From positions 4,044,501 through 4,108,500 of the forward strand of contig NZ_CP034447.1 of the NCBI RefSeq assembly GCF_003952485.1: a stretch of 64,000 bases of DNA, written 5' to 3'. Each line of letters opens with the position of its first letter. The first letter of the stretch is position 1. The translations under genes and the position numbers were made by a program. Under the pieces are notes generated by a model that made no database searches, was not told where the DNA came from, and saw only the letters and a list, made by a program, of their open reading frames with translations. Positions 47,684-56,827 of the stretch are shown here, piece by piece. This stretch comes from Mesorhizobium sp. M1E.F.Ca.ET.045.02.1.1. Lineage in GTDB: Bacteria > Pseudomonadota > Alphaproteobacteria > Rhizobiales > Rhizobiaceae.

Positions 47684-48985
47684 TCAGAGCCCCGACGCCT
47701 TGGTGAGATTGACACGAAACCGGTCGCGCCTGCGCTGGTACTTGCGTGTCATCTCGGCGGAGGTGTGGCCGAGCTGTTTCTGGACATAGCGTTCGTCGAC
47801 CTCGGCCGAGGACGCCAGGCCGGCGCGAAGCGAATGGCCGGCAAACATCATTCCGCGTTCGCCCTCCGGCAGATCTCCACGCACGCCGGCGGCCAGCGCG
47901 GTCCGCTTGACGAGGCGGGCGACCTCCTGGTCGTTGAGCCGATCGGCACCAACGGACTTGCCTTGCCCGGTGACGCGCCGGAACAGCGGCCCGTGGGCGA
48001 TGCGCGCGAGCTTGAGCCAGGTCTCCAGCGCGACCACGGGGCAGGTCGTGTCGGACGAGCCGCGCCCGACCTCGACCTCGCGCCAGCCGGTCTTGCCGCG
48101 CAGGCGCAACAGCATGCCCTTGTCGAGGATTTCGATCCAGCCGGAGGAATCCTCGGTCTGGTCGCGGCCGACGTCGAGGCCGACGACTTCGGAGCGGCGC
48201 AGGCCGCCGCCAAAGCCCAGCAGCAGCATGGCCCGGTCGCGCAGGCCGCGCAGGGTGCCGCGGTCGAGCGTTTCCAGCATGGCGATCAGATCCTCGGGCA
48301 ACACTGCTTCCTTCTGGCGGGGCGGGGCTGCGTGCTTGTTGCGGATGCCGGCCATGACGGTGGCGATATGGCGGTCCTTCCTGTCCAGCGGCTGGCCGCG
48401 CTGGGCATAGTTCCACGTCAGCGAGGAGAGCCGGCGCTCGATCGTCGAGACGGAGTTCGGCTTCTTGTCGCCGGTCGCCTTACCCGAGGCGCATGCGGTG
48501 ACGTAGAGCCCGACCACCTGCGGATCGGGCGGAAACATCTCGACACCCTGGCGACGGCACCAGCTCGCAAACTGCTTCCAGTCCGAAGCGTAGGCGCGGC
48601 GGGTATTGGCCGAGCTCGCCGCCTCGACGTAGTCGCGGGCGCGATCGGCCAGCGCGTCGAGATGCGCCGGCAGGCGGGCATTGGCGACGACCGGAAGAGC
48701 GGAGGGGGCGTCGGCCGAGGGCTGCTCCGGCGCGCGGCCCATCTCCATGACGACGTCGATGATGTCGGGCAGGTCGTCGGTGCTCGAGCCGTTGGGCTCG
48801 GCCGAGGGCGCCGCCGCGGTTTGGTCGACAGCATCCTGATCGACAGGGGTCGCCGTTTCCTGTGGTTGAGCGGAGCTGCGCCGAGCACGATTTTCGGGGT
48901 TTTGATCGATGAGAGAGGCTGTTGCTCGCGCTTCGTCAACGGACGGCAAGTCATTGATCTGGCGCGAATCATCTTCGGGGTTCAT
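47684..48985 (-). CDS. Tyrosine recombinase R1, right copy
   Basis: The 433-residue recombinase carries Arg in GGLRRSEVVGL, GKTGWREVEVG, GHSLRAGL and LGHTSAEMTRKYQRR, and a long acidic N-terminal arm of about 110 residues (DDSRQINDLPSVDEA...). It is the full-length counterpart of 36199-37341. It heads the R1-unknown-R2 module on the minus strand, mirror-image to the left module, with repABC between them. Confidence 0.93.
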   Translation of the reverse strand: MNPEDDSRQINDLPSVDEARATASLIDQNPENRARRSSAQPQETATPVDQDAVDQTAAAPSAEPNGSSTDDLPDIIDVVMEMGRAPEQPSADAPSALPVVANARLPAHLDALADRARDYVEAASSANTRRAYASDWKQFASWCRRQGVEMFPPDPQVVGLYVTACASGKATGDKKPNSVSTIERRLSSLTWNYAQRGQPLDRKDRHIATVMAGIRNKHAAPPRQKEAVLPEDLIAMLETLDRGTLRGLRDRAMLLLGFGGGLRRSEVVGLDVGRDQTEDSSGWIEILDKGMLLRLRGKTGWREVEVGRGSSDTTCPVVALETWLKLARIAHGPLFRRVTGQGKSVGADRLNDQEVARLVKRTALAAGVRGDLPEGERGMMFAGHSLRAGLASSAEVDERYVQKQLGHTSAEMTRKYQRRRDRFRVNLTKASGL

Positions 48986-49112
48986 TGGCGGATTCTAGCC
49001 GAATCACCGGATTTTTCGTGACAATCGAACGGACGAACCTTACAGCGAGGCCGCCGTGGTTCATGGGCCGGACAAGGACAGGTTGATGATGCCGCCTGGC
49101 CGGCCTGCTGGA

Positions 49113-49361
49113 TCATGCCTTACCCGCTGCGCGCTCGTCTTCGTATTCCAGCTCGCGCGCTGCTTTCGGAATCAAGGTCAGCCATACCGGACCGACGCGT
49201 TCTATGGCCTCCGCGAGCGTGTAGTTCATTTCGGCCAGCCAGTCGGGCCGGTTTAGCACCAGTGCAGCGGCTAGCTTCTCGCTTGTAGACAAGACTCCAA
49301 ACCCGCCGTGTTTGGCGTCCCGTGATTTGGTGATGATGTGCTGCAATTCCTGGTCGCTCAC
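49113..49361 (-). CDS. Small hypothetical protein
   Basis: The 82-residue product starts with GTG at 49361 (SDQELQHIITKSRDAKHGG) behind an AGAGGAGG ribosome site, and ends PKAARELEYEDERAAGKA. It is likely helical and cytoplasmic. No family recognised. Confidence 0.6.
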   Translation of the reverse strand: MSDQELQHIITKSRDAKHGGFGVLSTSEKLAAALVLNRPDWLAEMNYTLAEAIERVGPVWLTLIPKAARELEYEDERAAGKA

Positions 49362-49858
49362 AGACCCGTCCTCCTCTGGCCGCTCTTGAGTATAGTCTGT
49401 TTTGGACAACGGCCGCACCCTGCAAATCAAGGCCTACCCGCATCAAAATCCACGTGGGTTCGATCGGAACGGGCTTTCTTGCCCCTTAGAGTGTCATTTC
49501 GCTCTCTCCCGGAACCGACCTCGACTACGCGCAGCCGCACAAGGGATGCGCGAGATTTCGTCCGGAAGCCCGATTGTCGTGAATTTCGGCGTTCTGCTCG
49601 ACGGGAGAGGCCATCCGCTGGCCGCTGTCCGGGAATTGGCCGCAGACCCGGTCCGCTCAATGAACGCGAATTCTCGTCGATCTGGCGTCAAAACGCGGCC
49701 GTCCGGCGGTGAAACGCGAGCGACAGAGGCCATTTCCTATATAAAGACGAGAACGACGGATAATGCAATTTTATCGTTCGTTTTGCGCATTCGACAAGCG
49801 CGGCGGTTTTGGCCTGTGACGCTTGCGGAAAGCGCCGCCATAATTCATCCTGTTCGCG
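49362..49858. other. Intergenic region upstream of the DUF1403 operon
   Basis: About 500 bases. Near the right end (49762-49790) an AT-rich tract with an ATCGTTCGTTTTGCGCATTC-like stretch may hold the promoter of the DUF1403-scpB operon. No gene seen. Confidence 0.45.
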
Positions 49859-50890
49859 ATGATTCTGCGCCCCACGACCTCTTCGCGCCACCAAGCGCCG
49901 GCGCTCGGAGCCGCCGTGGCCGCCCCGGCGATCGCGCTGCCGGGCTGGCTGCGCCGCGCCGTTCCGGATGCGCAAAGCCTTGCCGGGAAAGGGCTTGGGC
50001 CAAATGCCCTTGAGGACGTCGCGATCGCCGCGGGCGCCGCGATCGGCGCGCTCGACGCCTTGGTCCGCCGGCGGGAGCGATGGGCCGGCGCATGGCGGCA
50101 GCGGCTGGCGCTCGCGGCTACGGCGATGACGACGAGGCAGGCCGGACGCATCGAGGACGAGGCTGCGCTACGCGACGCCGTTCTGCTCACGCGTCCCGGC
50201 GACGATGTCGGCCCGGCCGGCCACATGCTGTTGGCCTGGCGCCGGCTGGGGGCGCGGCCTGCGGAAGAGTTGCTGACGGAGGCGAGCGTCGCCGGCGTGC
50301 TTGACGCCCTGGGTCTCGCCGGGGATGACGAGACGGCGAACGGTCTGGCCGACGAGCTGCGGCATCTTGCGGCGACCGACGGCACCATCGGAACGATGAT
50401 CGGCGCCTTTGCGGCCGTCGAGACCCGCGGCCTTCCGCGCATCCTCGGATGCTGGTTCGCCGACGCCATGCTCGCGCAGAGGCTGGGCTGGACGCACGCG
50501 GTGCCGCTGCTCGGCGGCGAAGCGCTCGGCAACGGTTCCGGGCGGCCGCGGCGCGCAGCGACCGTCCTTGCGTCGAAGAGCAACGCGGCGGATCCCGAGT
50601 ATGCGAAGACTCTGCTCGCCGCGCAGGCGCGTGCGGCAGTGCGCGCCATCGATCTGTTCACCGAGCTCGAGCGGCATGCCGACAAGCTGCTCACTGCCGC
50701 CCCCAAGCTCAGGGCCAAAGGTGCGGAGGCGGTCGTCGATCGGCTCTTGTCGGACGACGCGCTCGTTCCATCGGAGAAGATCGCCGGCATGAGCGATCGC
50801 GGCCTGCGCCGCCTGTTCGATCGGCTGGTCGATCTCGGCGCCGTGCGCGAGCTGTCCGGCCGGACGGCTTTCCGCATCTACGGGCTTTGA
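49859..50890 (+). CDS. DUF1403-family protein
   Basis: The 343-residue, Ala- and Leu-rich protein (WLRRAVPDAQSLAG, VVDRLLSDDALVPSEKIAGMSDRGLRRLFDRLV, ending GRTAFRIYGL) matches the DUF1403 family known mainly from rhizobial plasmids. Its function is unknown. It is followed after three bases by an scpB-like gene, so the two are cotranscribed. Confidence 0.75.
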   Translation: MILRPTTSSRHQAPALGAAVAAPAIALPGWLRRAVPDAQSLAGKGLGPNALEDVAIAAGAAIGALDALVRRRERWAGAWRQRLALAATAMTTRQAGRIEDEAALRDAVLLTRPGDDVGPAGHMLLAWRRLGARPAEELLTEASVAGVLDALGLAGDDETANGLADELRHLAATDGTIGTMIGAFAAVETRGLPRILGCWFADAMLAQRLGWTHAVPLLGGEALGNGSGRPRRAATVLASKSNAADPEYAKTLLAAQARAAVRAIDLFTELERHADKLLTAAPKLRAKGAEAVVDRLLSDDALVPSEKIAGMSDRGLRRLFDRLVDLGAVRELSGRTAFRIYGL

Positions 50891-50893
50891 TCT

Positions 50894-51607
50894 ATGGCCG
50901 AGGCGAAGCGCACGGGGCGAGGCAAAGGTCGGTCAGATCATCGTCGATCAGCTGACCAGCTGTTTGACCGGGAGCTGGATCACCTGCCGCCCGAGGTGCG
51001 CTGGCGTGAATGGATGAACCGCGTCGAGGCGACCGTTTTTGCTGCCAGCGAACCCGTCGGCCGCGAGACGCTGGCGCGAATCGTCGGCAAGAGCTGCAGC
51101 ATCGATCTGCTTATCGACGACATCCGCGAGGAGTTGCGCGGCCGACCCTATGACCTGGTCGCCGTCGCCGGCGGCTGGAAGCATCTGACGCGGCCGGCCT
51201 ATGCCGATGCCATCCGCACCGCGGTCGGCGGAAGCGAGCACGCAGTCGACCTCACGCAGTCCGAAGTCTTGGTGCTCATGTGCATAGCCTACTTCCAGCC
51301 GATCACCCGTGCCGAACTGTCGTCCTTCTTCGGCAAGGAGATCAGCCGCGATCTGATCGGCAACCTGCGCGGTGCCGGCCTGATCGCCTCCGGCCCCCGC
51401 AGCCCGACGCCCGGCGCGCCCTACACCTATGTCACGACCAAAGAATTCCTGCTCGAGTTCGGTCTCGATACTCTGCGGGACCTTCCCGACTTCGGGGCGC
51501 TTGAGGATGCCGGGTTGCTTTCAAAGGAGAAGCTGCTTGCGGGCGACATCATGCCGGCGTTTTCAGACTCCGGCATGAGCGATACTGACGTGGCCATCGA
51601 CGAATAG
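50894..51607 (+). CDS. scpB: ScpB-like SMC accessory protein (kleisin-associated winged helix)
   Basis: The 237-residue product shows the tandem winged-helix pattern of ScpB: VEATVFAASEPVGRETLARIV, GRPYDLVAVAGGWKHLTR, LTQSEVLVLMCIAYFQPITRAELSSFFGKEIS and a TTKEFLLEFGLDTLRDLP end. Chromosomal ScpB works with ScpA and SMC in condensation. No scpA or smc gene is nearby, so this plasmid version probably acts with DUF1403, or with chromosomal SMC, in plasmid maintenance. Confidence 0.85.
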   Translation: MAEAKRTGRGKGRSDHRRSADQLFDRELDHLPPEVRWREWMNRVEATVFAASEPVGRETLARIVGKSCSIDLLIDDIREELRGRPYDLVAVAGGWKHLTRPAYADAIRTAVGGSEHAVDLTQSEVLVLMCIAYFQPITRAELSSFFGKEISRDLIGNLRGAGLIASGPRSPTPGAPYTYVTTKEFLLEFGLDTLRDLPDFGALEDAGLLSKEKLLAGDIMPAFSDSGMSDTDVAIDE

Positions 51608-51633
51608 CGGGCCGGTGCGAGGGTCGCTAACCA

Positions 51634-52938
51634 TCACCCCATCTTCTCGAGCGATGCGACCGCGAGATCGATTTTTCCCATGAGGTCTCTCAAAGGCGCA
51701 CAATCAGGATAGTGCTGTGCCAGCATGGACTGTGCGAGGCGCAGGTTTTTAACGTGCTGTTCGCCAGTTTCTGGCTTTCCGCCGGTGGAACTCTCTCCGT
51801 AGTAGAGGTCGAAAAATACCGCATCGGACATGGCCTGCCGATCGTGTTCGCATTGAACCCAGTCATCAAGCTCGCTTCGGACGGCATCAATGCGCTTGTA
51901 GACGCCCGCCCGCGCTCGCATGTCGACAAGCACGCCCTTCAGCAGCGAACCGATCTTGGCATGCGCGTCCACAGGCATGGCCGTCTTCGGACGCCGGCGC
52001 GGCTTGCCGCTGAGCGGCAGCCGGTACTCGACAGTCGTTTTGGGACCGCGGGGCGAGGGTGCTTTTCGTTGGACGTCTTTCGCGCGCTTCGCCTCCGCCG
52101 CAGCCTTCTCTCCTGGCGTTACAAAAGGAGCGTGAGCCCCGATGGCGACCCTGTCACAATTCTCGGGTACGATTGCTGCACAAGCCTTGGAAAGTGCCTT
52201 CAGCAGCCCCTCGAGCGAATATCCCTTCGAAGCGTCGGCATACAGGAAAAGCTCGCTGCCCCCTTCCGGAAAATACATTCCTGCCCAATCTGGCTTGGCA
52301 AGTGACCAGTTGTGTTGCCGCGCCCAGGCATCACGTTCGGCCATTTTGGACAGAGCGCTTCCTGAATAAGGTTCGTCGGCTCCGACGTGGTGTTTCGCCA
52401 CGGGGTCGAACCAGACACTTCCATGATCATGTCCGGGAAGGCGAGCAGAATATCCTCCTCGCGGTTCAACCCGCGCCTTGGACGGCCGCAGGCCGGTGAT
52501 ATCCATGAACTGCAGTACCCTCGCGGCTCCGCATGCGCGTGCCAGAGCAGCGCTCGCCGAGTCCGGTCTATACTCATCGATCACATGGTCTGAGGCATGG
52601 CGCCGAAAACGGCCCAGCTTGTGCGCATATCGATACTGCGTCGGCTTGATCATTTCATCGAGTGGCGTCGACAGGAACACCCGGATCGTCTCACGGCCGG
52701 AGGTTCGTGTCTCGCTATCCCGCCAGAAGGTGGAGATGTAGACGACGTGCCGCGCCGGGGCGGCATCAGCTGAACGATTGCTCAGCAATCGATGTGCATG
52801 CTGAAAATTGCCAAAGCCCGATACCTGTGATGCCGTGTCGAGCGCTTTGGTGTGTGGGATCGCATCTCTCTTCGAGATGGCCTTGGCAAGGCGCTTTATG
52901 CCCTCAATCGAGGACGGCTGAACATCTGTCTTGGACAT
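51634..52938 (-). CDS. DUF5623-like protein of unknown function
   Basis: The 434-residue product begins SSIEGIKRLAKAISKRDAIPHTKALDTASQVSGFGNFQHAHRLL, a helical N terminus also seen in DUF5623 and glyoxalase-superfamily-associated proteins; the rest has no motif I know. The ATG at 52938 has an AGGAGA site; the longer open frame lacks one. It is convergent with scpB and next to the Tn5053/Tn7-like element. Confidence 0.55.
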   Translation of the reverse strand: MSKTDVQPSSIEGIKRLAKAISKRDAIPHTKALDTASQVSGFGNFQHAHRLLSNRSADAAPARHVVYISTFWRDSETRTSGRETIRVFLSTPLDEMIKPTQYRYAHKLGRFRRHASDHVIDEYRPDSASAALARACGAARVLQFMDITGLRPSKARVEPRGGYSARLPGHDHGSVWFDPVAKHHVGADEPYSGSALSKMAERDAWARQHNWSLAKPDWAGMYFPEGGSELFLYADASKGYSLEGLLKALSKACAAIVPENCDRVAIGAHAPFVTPGEKAAAEAKRAKDVQRKAPSPRGPKTTVEYRLPLSGKPRRRPKTAMPVDAHAKIGSLLKGVLVDMRARAGVYKRIDAVRSELDDWVQCEHDRQAMSDAVFFDLYYGESSTGGKPETGEQHVKNLRLAQSMLAQHYPDCAPLRDLMGKIDLAVASLEKMG

Positions 52939-53197
52939 GCCAGTTCTCCTGGCTCGTTGAGAAGTGTCACCCGTCAACCACCTCGCGAGCCCGAACATGA
53001 CATGAACGGGAGCGTCACTATCGGCAGTGCTGTCAACAGCTTCGCAACGACGGGCGGCGCGCTCCTGCCAGAGCACCGACTCGCAGAATACAACTGATTC
53101 CCCTTCGTGAGAAGCGTTGGCTGACGGTCCTGCTCGCCCAATATTACGTCGGTCACAAGGACGGCTGGCGAGATGCTGCCCTGTCGGGCACAGGCCG

Positions 53198-54191
53198 TCA
53201 AATGAACCGCGAATACGCCTCAAGCAGATCGATGAGGCCGGCGTTCGGAGGCGGTGAGCGCTCCGACAATCGCGGTTGCTGATTCTTCTCCAGGATATCT
53301 GTGAACCGTGCGATCAGTTCTCCATGGCCGCCCGCAGCCAGAATAGCCCGCCGTCGATGTGCGACGGCAGCATCCTCATTGCTGACCAGCCAGTCTGCAG
53401 GCCGCGTCGTAAGCGCGTTGAAGCAGTGGATGCGCGTTGCAGCCGAGAGGCCGGTCAGGCGCTTTGCCGAGCGAATGTCGGCGACAACTGGTGCACGCAG
53501 CAGCCGAGAAACCAGATCTTGGATCGTGGGCGAGCGTTTGGCCACTTCGATGCTGCAGATGTCCGCAATGGCACGTTCGAGCCGCCGAGGCGCCGCATTG
53601 ACGGAGGTTTTCGGGGCGTCACGCAGATCGAAGCTGCATCGCGCGCAGACATGCTGTGGACGGAGTTCAGCTTGGTCAAAGGAGGCGATACCGGCGCGGC
53701 AACTGGGGCATCGATCGCGAAGGCTGCAACGATGCACGAAGCAGGATATCCGAGATGACAGCCGCCACTGCCGGCGAAAATAAGGTGCTTCGTCGTCGGC
53801 GAGGCACAGAGGGCAATACTGCATCCAGGTCGAACGGTTCCGGTGCGCGCTCTCGCGCCGAGGCAGCAGGAGCGGGATCAATGCGCAACCGGTCATGGTC
53901 ATCTTTATGATCGCTTGACGCGGAACACTTGTCTGATCAGCGAGCAAAACGGCGACGTGGCGCGGAAGATCAAGATCGAGGCGCGGCGACCACATCCCGT
54001 TGCCGAGTCCGAGGACCCCGGCGAATGACCGCGGCGCGATACCGTTTGCGAGTGAAAGCCGGTGAAGCCAGCTGCGACAGCAGCTCGTCCGGAAGCGGGT
54101 CGACGGAAACCGGCCAACGGTCTTGCGCGACGTCGCCATACCGCTCGCGGACCTCGATCGCGAAGCCCGCACGCGCCGCTTCACCCTTCAC
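53198..54191 (-). pseudogene. tniQ: TniQ-family transposition protein, frameshifted
   Basis: The N terminus WPVSVDPLPDELLS is read in one frame starting at 54191, overlapping the tniB stop. At about 54078 one extra C shifts it: the continuation SWLHRLSLANGIAPRSFAG is in the next frame and runs through zinc-ligand pairs (YCPLCL, CPSC, CARC) to 53198. TniQ/TnsD-like proteins select target sites. The shift would abolish the protein unless the sequence is in error. Confidence 0.8.
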
Positions 54192-55075
54192 AGCAGGTCA
54201 TCGCGCACCAGCCCCCGGCGGCGCTTCGAGACCGGGACGTAGCGCAGCGCCTCGATGCCCGATTTCGTGATCCGCTCCTCACCGGATCTCACTGCGGTCG
54301 ACGCCGCAGCGGAGACGACCGCCACGATCTCACCGATCAGTCCCTCGGAGAGCTGGAAGATCTTTCGCGCCAAGGGTTCATCCGAGAGCTCGGACGCGCG
54401 GGCGAGCGGCAAGGCGCCCTCAAGGCTGTCGAGCAGCGCAAGGAACTCCTCGCCATATTGCCATCGCGGCACGGCGTGAAGGTCGAACCTGGTCGCCATT
54501 TCGGCGGTCTGGTTGACGAAGTCGTAGACGGCGACCTCGCCGATCAGAACCGGCGAGATGTCGAATTGACGGCCGATCCTCCGAAGGAAGGCAAGCACGG
54601 CCTCGACGTCGCGCGCCCGGCCGCGCAAAGCATTGTGGAACTCATCGAAGATCAGGATCCTGGGCTTCAGCCTGTCGAGCAGATGATCGACCTGTTCGGC
54701 CTTGCGGCCGACGTCCCGGCTGCCGCCGGTCGGCGCGCGTAACGCCTGCAGGATACACCCGTAGAAATGGGCGAGCCCTGCGCCTTCGCGCGTCTGCACC
54801 ACCCACACTCGCTGCTGCTCGGCTGTTCTCAAATGCCCGACGGCGAACCGTTCGGCGATCATCGTCTTGCCGTTGGCATAGGGTCCGACGAGCATCAGGC
54901 CTCGGGTCCGCAACGATGGCGGCCGCGACAGAAGCTCGGCAAGGCGTTCATGCGCCGTGACCGCCACCTGGTGTCCGATCCATCGCGACGCCTGAATATA
55001 GGCGATCCGCTCTTGCGGGCTGCCGGCGAGCTGCGCGCGAACGTGATCGAATAGATGGTCCACCAACGTCACCAA
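54188..55075 (-). CDS. tniB: TniB AAA+ ATPase of a Tn5053/Tn7-like transposon
   Basis: The 295-residue ATPase has Walker A GPYANGKTMIAERF, Walker B ILIFDEFHNAL and a sensor region (VLIGEVAVYDFV). It overlaps tniA (end 55069) and tniQ (start 54191), giving the operon order tniA-tniB-tniQ. TniB/TnsC-like proteins form ATP-dependent filaments that recruit the transposase to the target. Confidence 0.92.
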   Translation of the reverse strand: MVTLVDHLFDHVRAQLAGSPQERIAYIQASRWIGHQVAVTAHERLAELLSRPPSLRTRGLMLVGPYANGKTMIAERFAVGHLRTAEQQRVWVVQTREGAGLAHFYGCILQALRAPTGGSRDVGRKAEQVDHLLDRLKPRILIFDEFHNALRGRARDVEAVLAFLRRIGRQFDISPVLIGEVAVYDFVNQTAEMATRFDLHAVPRWQYGEEFLALLDSLEGALPLARASELSDEPLARKIFQLSEGLIGEIVAVVSAAASTAVRSGEERITKSGIEALRYVPVSKRRRGLVRDDLL

Positions 55076-56719
55076 TCCTCCACCGGCAGGCGGCGCTTCG
55101 GGCGAGCGGGATGATCGGCAGGCTCGGGCGTCGCCGGCCGCATCGTGTGATAGGGCTTGGGCGCGTCAGCGGCGTGAGATTTGCGAACGGCATTGCGCAG
55201 TTCGGCCTTCGATGGCTTCGGTCGGCCGGCAATCTCCGCGATCCGCCGGCGCAGCTTTACCTTCTCGACATCCGTGCGCGCGTTTGCGGCGCGGCGCCGC
55301 AGCCGGTCGGCCTCGTGCTCCCACAACGTCATCGGAGCAAGCATGCCGTCACGTCGCTCCACAGAGCGAAACTCCCTGGTTTCGGGATCGCGGGCATAGA
55401 TGTGGCTGATGTCGCGCGGGTCGTATCGAAGCTCGAGCTTGCCTAGCCGATCTCGCTGCGGAACAAGCTCGCCCAGCCAGGATGAGTAATAGTCGAGCCC
55501 GAACATGCTGACGCCCTGCGGTGAGATGCGCCGCTCCGCTCCGGGCATGAACGCCAGCAGGACCCGCACGGCATCATCGTCGAAGTGCGCAAGATCGTGC
55601 GCCCGTCGGTGCCATTCTGACGCCGGCACCTTCAGGGTCCTCGCGTTTTGCTGCAGGTTGTGGTCGATCACCGCGAGCGCGACGCATCGCTCGAGATCGG
55701 CGAAGCTGAGACGCGCTAGCCGCTCCGCAGGATAGTGGTCGCGGTCCGCCACGGATCGGCCCGTCGAGCCGGGCTGCGTTGCCAGCATGGCGTTGAGCTT
55801 CCCAAGCAGTCTTTCGACCACGCCGCCCTGATGGACGCGGCCGCGATCCCGACGGCGGATCCGAATACCGTAATCGTCGCACCCCTGCTGGAAAGCATGG
55901 CCCTTGAACTCTTTGGCGGAGTCGGTGACGAGCGAACGAGGTCGGCCGAACATCGGCCACCCGTCCTCGATGTCGCGCGGCCAACCACGTCTCCTTGGGA
56001 CACATGGCCTGGGCGAGGCAGAGCGCGACCGACAACGTCGACGGCTTTTCGAGGGTTAGGCAGAAGCCGAGGATACAGCGCGTCGCCACGTCGGTGACAA
56101 TCGTCAGGTAGGCACGTCCTACAAAGGTTCCATCGCCGTCGATGACCTCGACGAAGTTGATATCGGTCGGCGTGTGATCGATCTGGCAGACGTCGAGCGG
56201 GCGCGCCGCATGGATGTAGCCCGGCCGTGGCTTTAGCCGGTGGAGATGCTTCGGGTTCGCGGATCGCTTCTTCGCGATTTCCTCGGGGCCAAACAGTGCG
56301 GGTATTCGGCGGGCGACCGTGAGGTATGACGGAGGAGCCAGGCCTGCCTCCTCGCAGCGGGCGCGGATCTCAGCCACGACGGGAGCGAGCGGCGGAGCCT
56401 CCAGCACGAGCCACTGCTCTCGCAGCGTTGCCGCAATGATCTCCTCGATGTCCTGCTGAAGTCGCTTCTTCCGTGTCCTATCCTCGCTGGGCAAGAGCGA
56501 CGTTACGGTCCGTTCGACACGGTAGCGGGCCATCAGATTGTAGACTTGTCGCGTCGAGAGACGCAGCTCGGCCGCCGCGCGCGCGATCGCCGCCCGTCGA
56601 GGTCCCGAGCCGTCGAGAATTCTGTCGAGCTCGCGGGCAACGCGGCGCGCCGTCGACCATGCTTCGTCGGAGTGTGACGCGGCAGACGCCGGTTTCAGGC
56701 TGTGCAATCGGTTCGGCAA
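55069..56719 (-). pseudogene. tniA: TniA DDE transposase, frameshifted
   Basis: The N-terminal helix-turn-helix region (LRLSTRQVYNLMARYRVE), first Asp in VCQIDHTPTDINFV, and PKETWLAAR read in one frame; near 55978 about two bases are missing. The other frame gives LVTDSAKEFKG (second Asp), HQGGVVERLLG (Glu) and the Mu-type C-terminal barrel (YDPRDISHIYARDPE). All three catalytic residues exist, but the reading frame is split. The element is probably immobile. Confidence 0.88.
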
Positions 56720-56797
56720 AATCAGCAGTCAATGAAATTGTTAGCGGAAAATTGTGGCTGTCGTAGCGCCTAAACCTAAACAACACCTGACTTTTCC

Positions 56798-56827
56798 TCG
56801 ATTGAAATCGGGAAGTGAAAGCGACAG
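56798..56827 (+). repeat. Conserved 30-bp element, copy 3
   Basis: The element begins TCGATTGAAATCGGGAAGTG and ends AAAGCGACAG; it matches 47610-47581 at 25 or 26 of 30 positions. It overlaps the GTG start of the DUF1612 gene (56815). Confidence 0.6.

Noticed and set aside
47765..49021. A 418-residue plus-strand frame opposite recombinase R1
   Set aside because: It mirrors the R1 gene, whose catalytic motifs are clear on the other strand.
53182..56783. Possible terminal inverted repeats of the TniABQ transposon (TGTCGGGCACA on the left, an ACA end on the right)
   Set aside because: The two ends do not match each other well enough, and no target duplication was found by eye.
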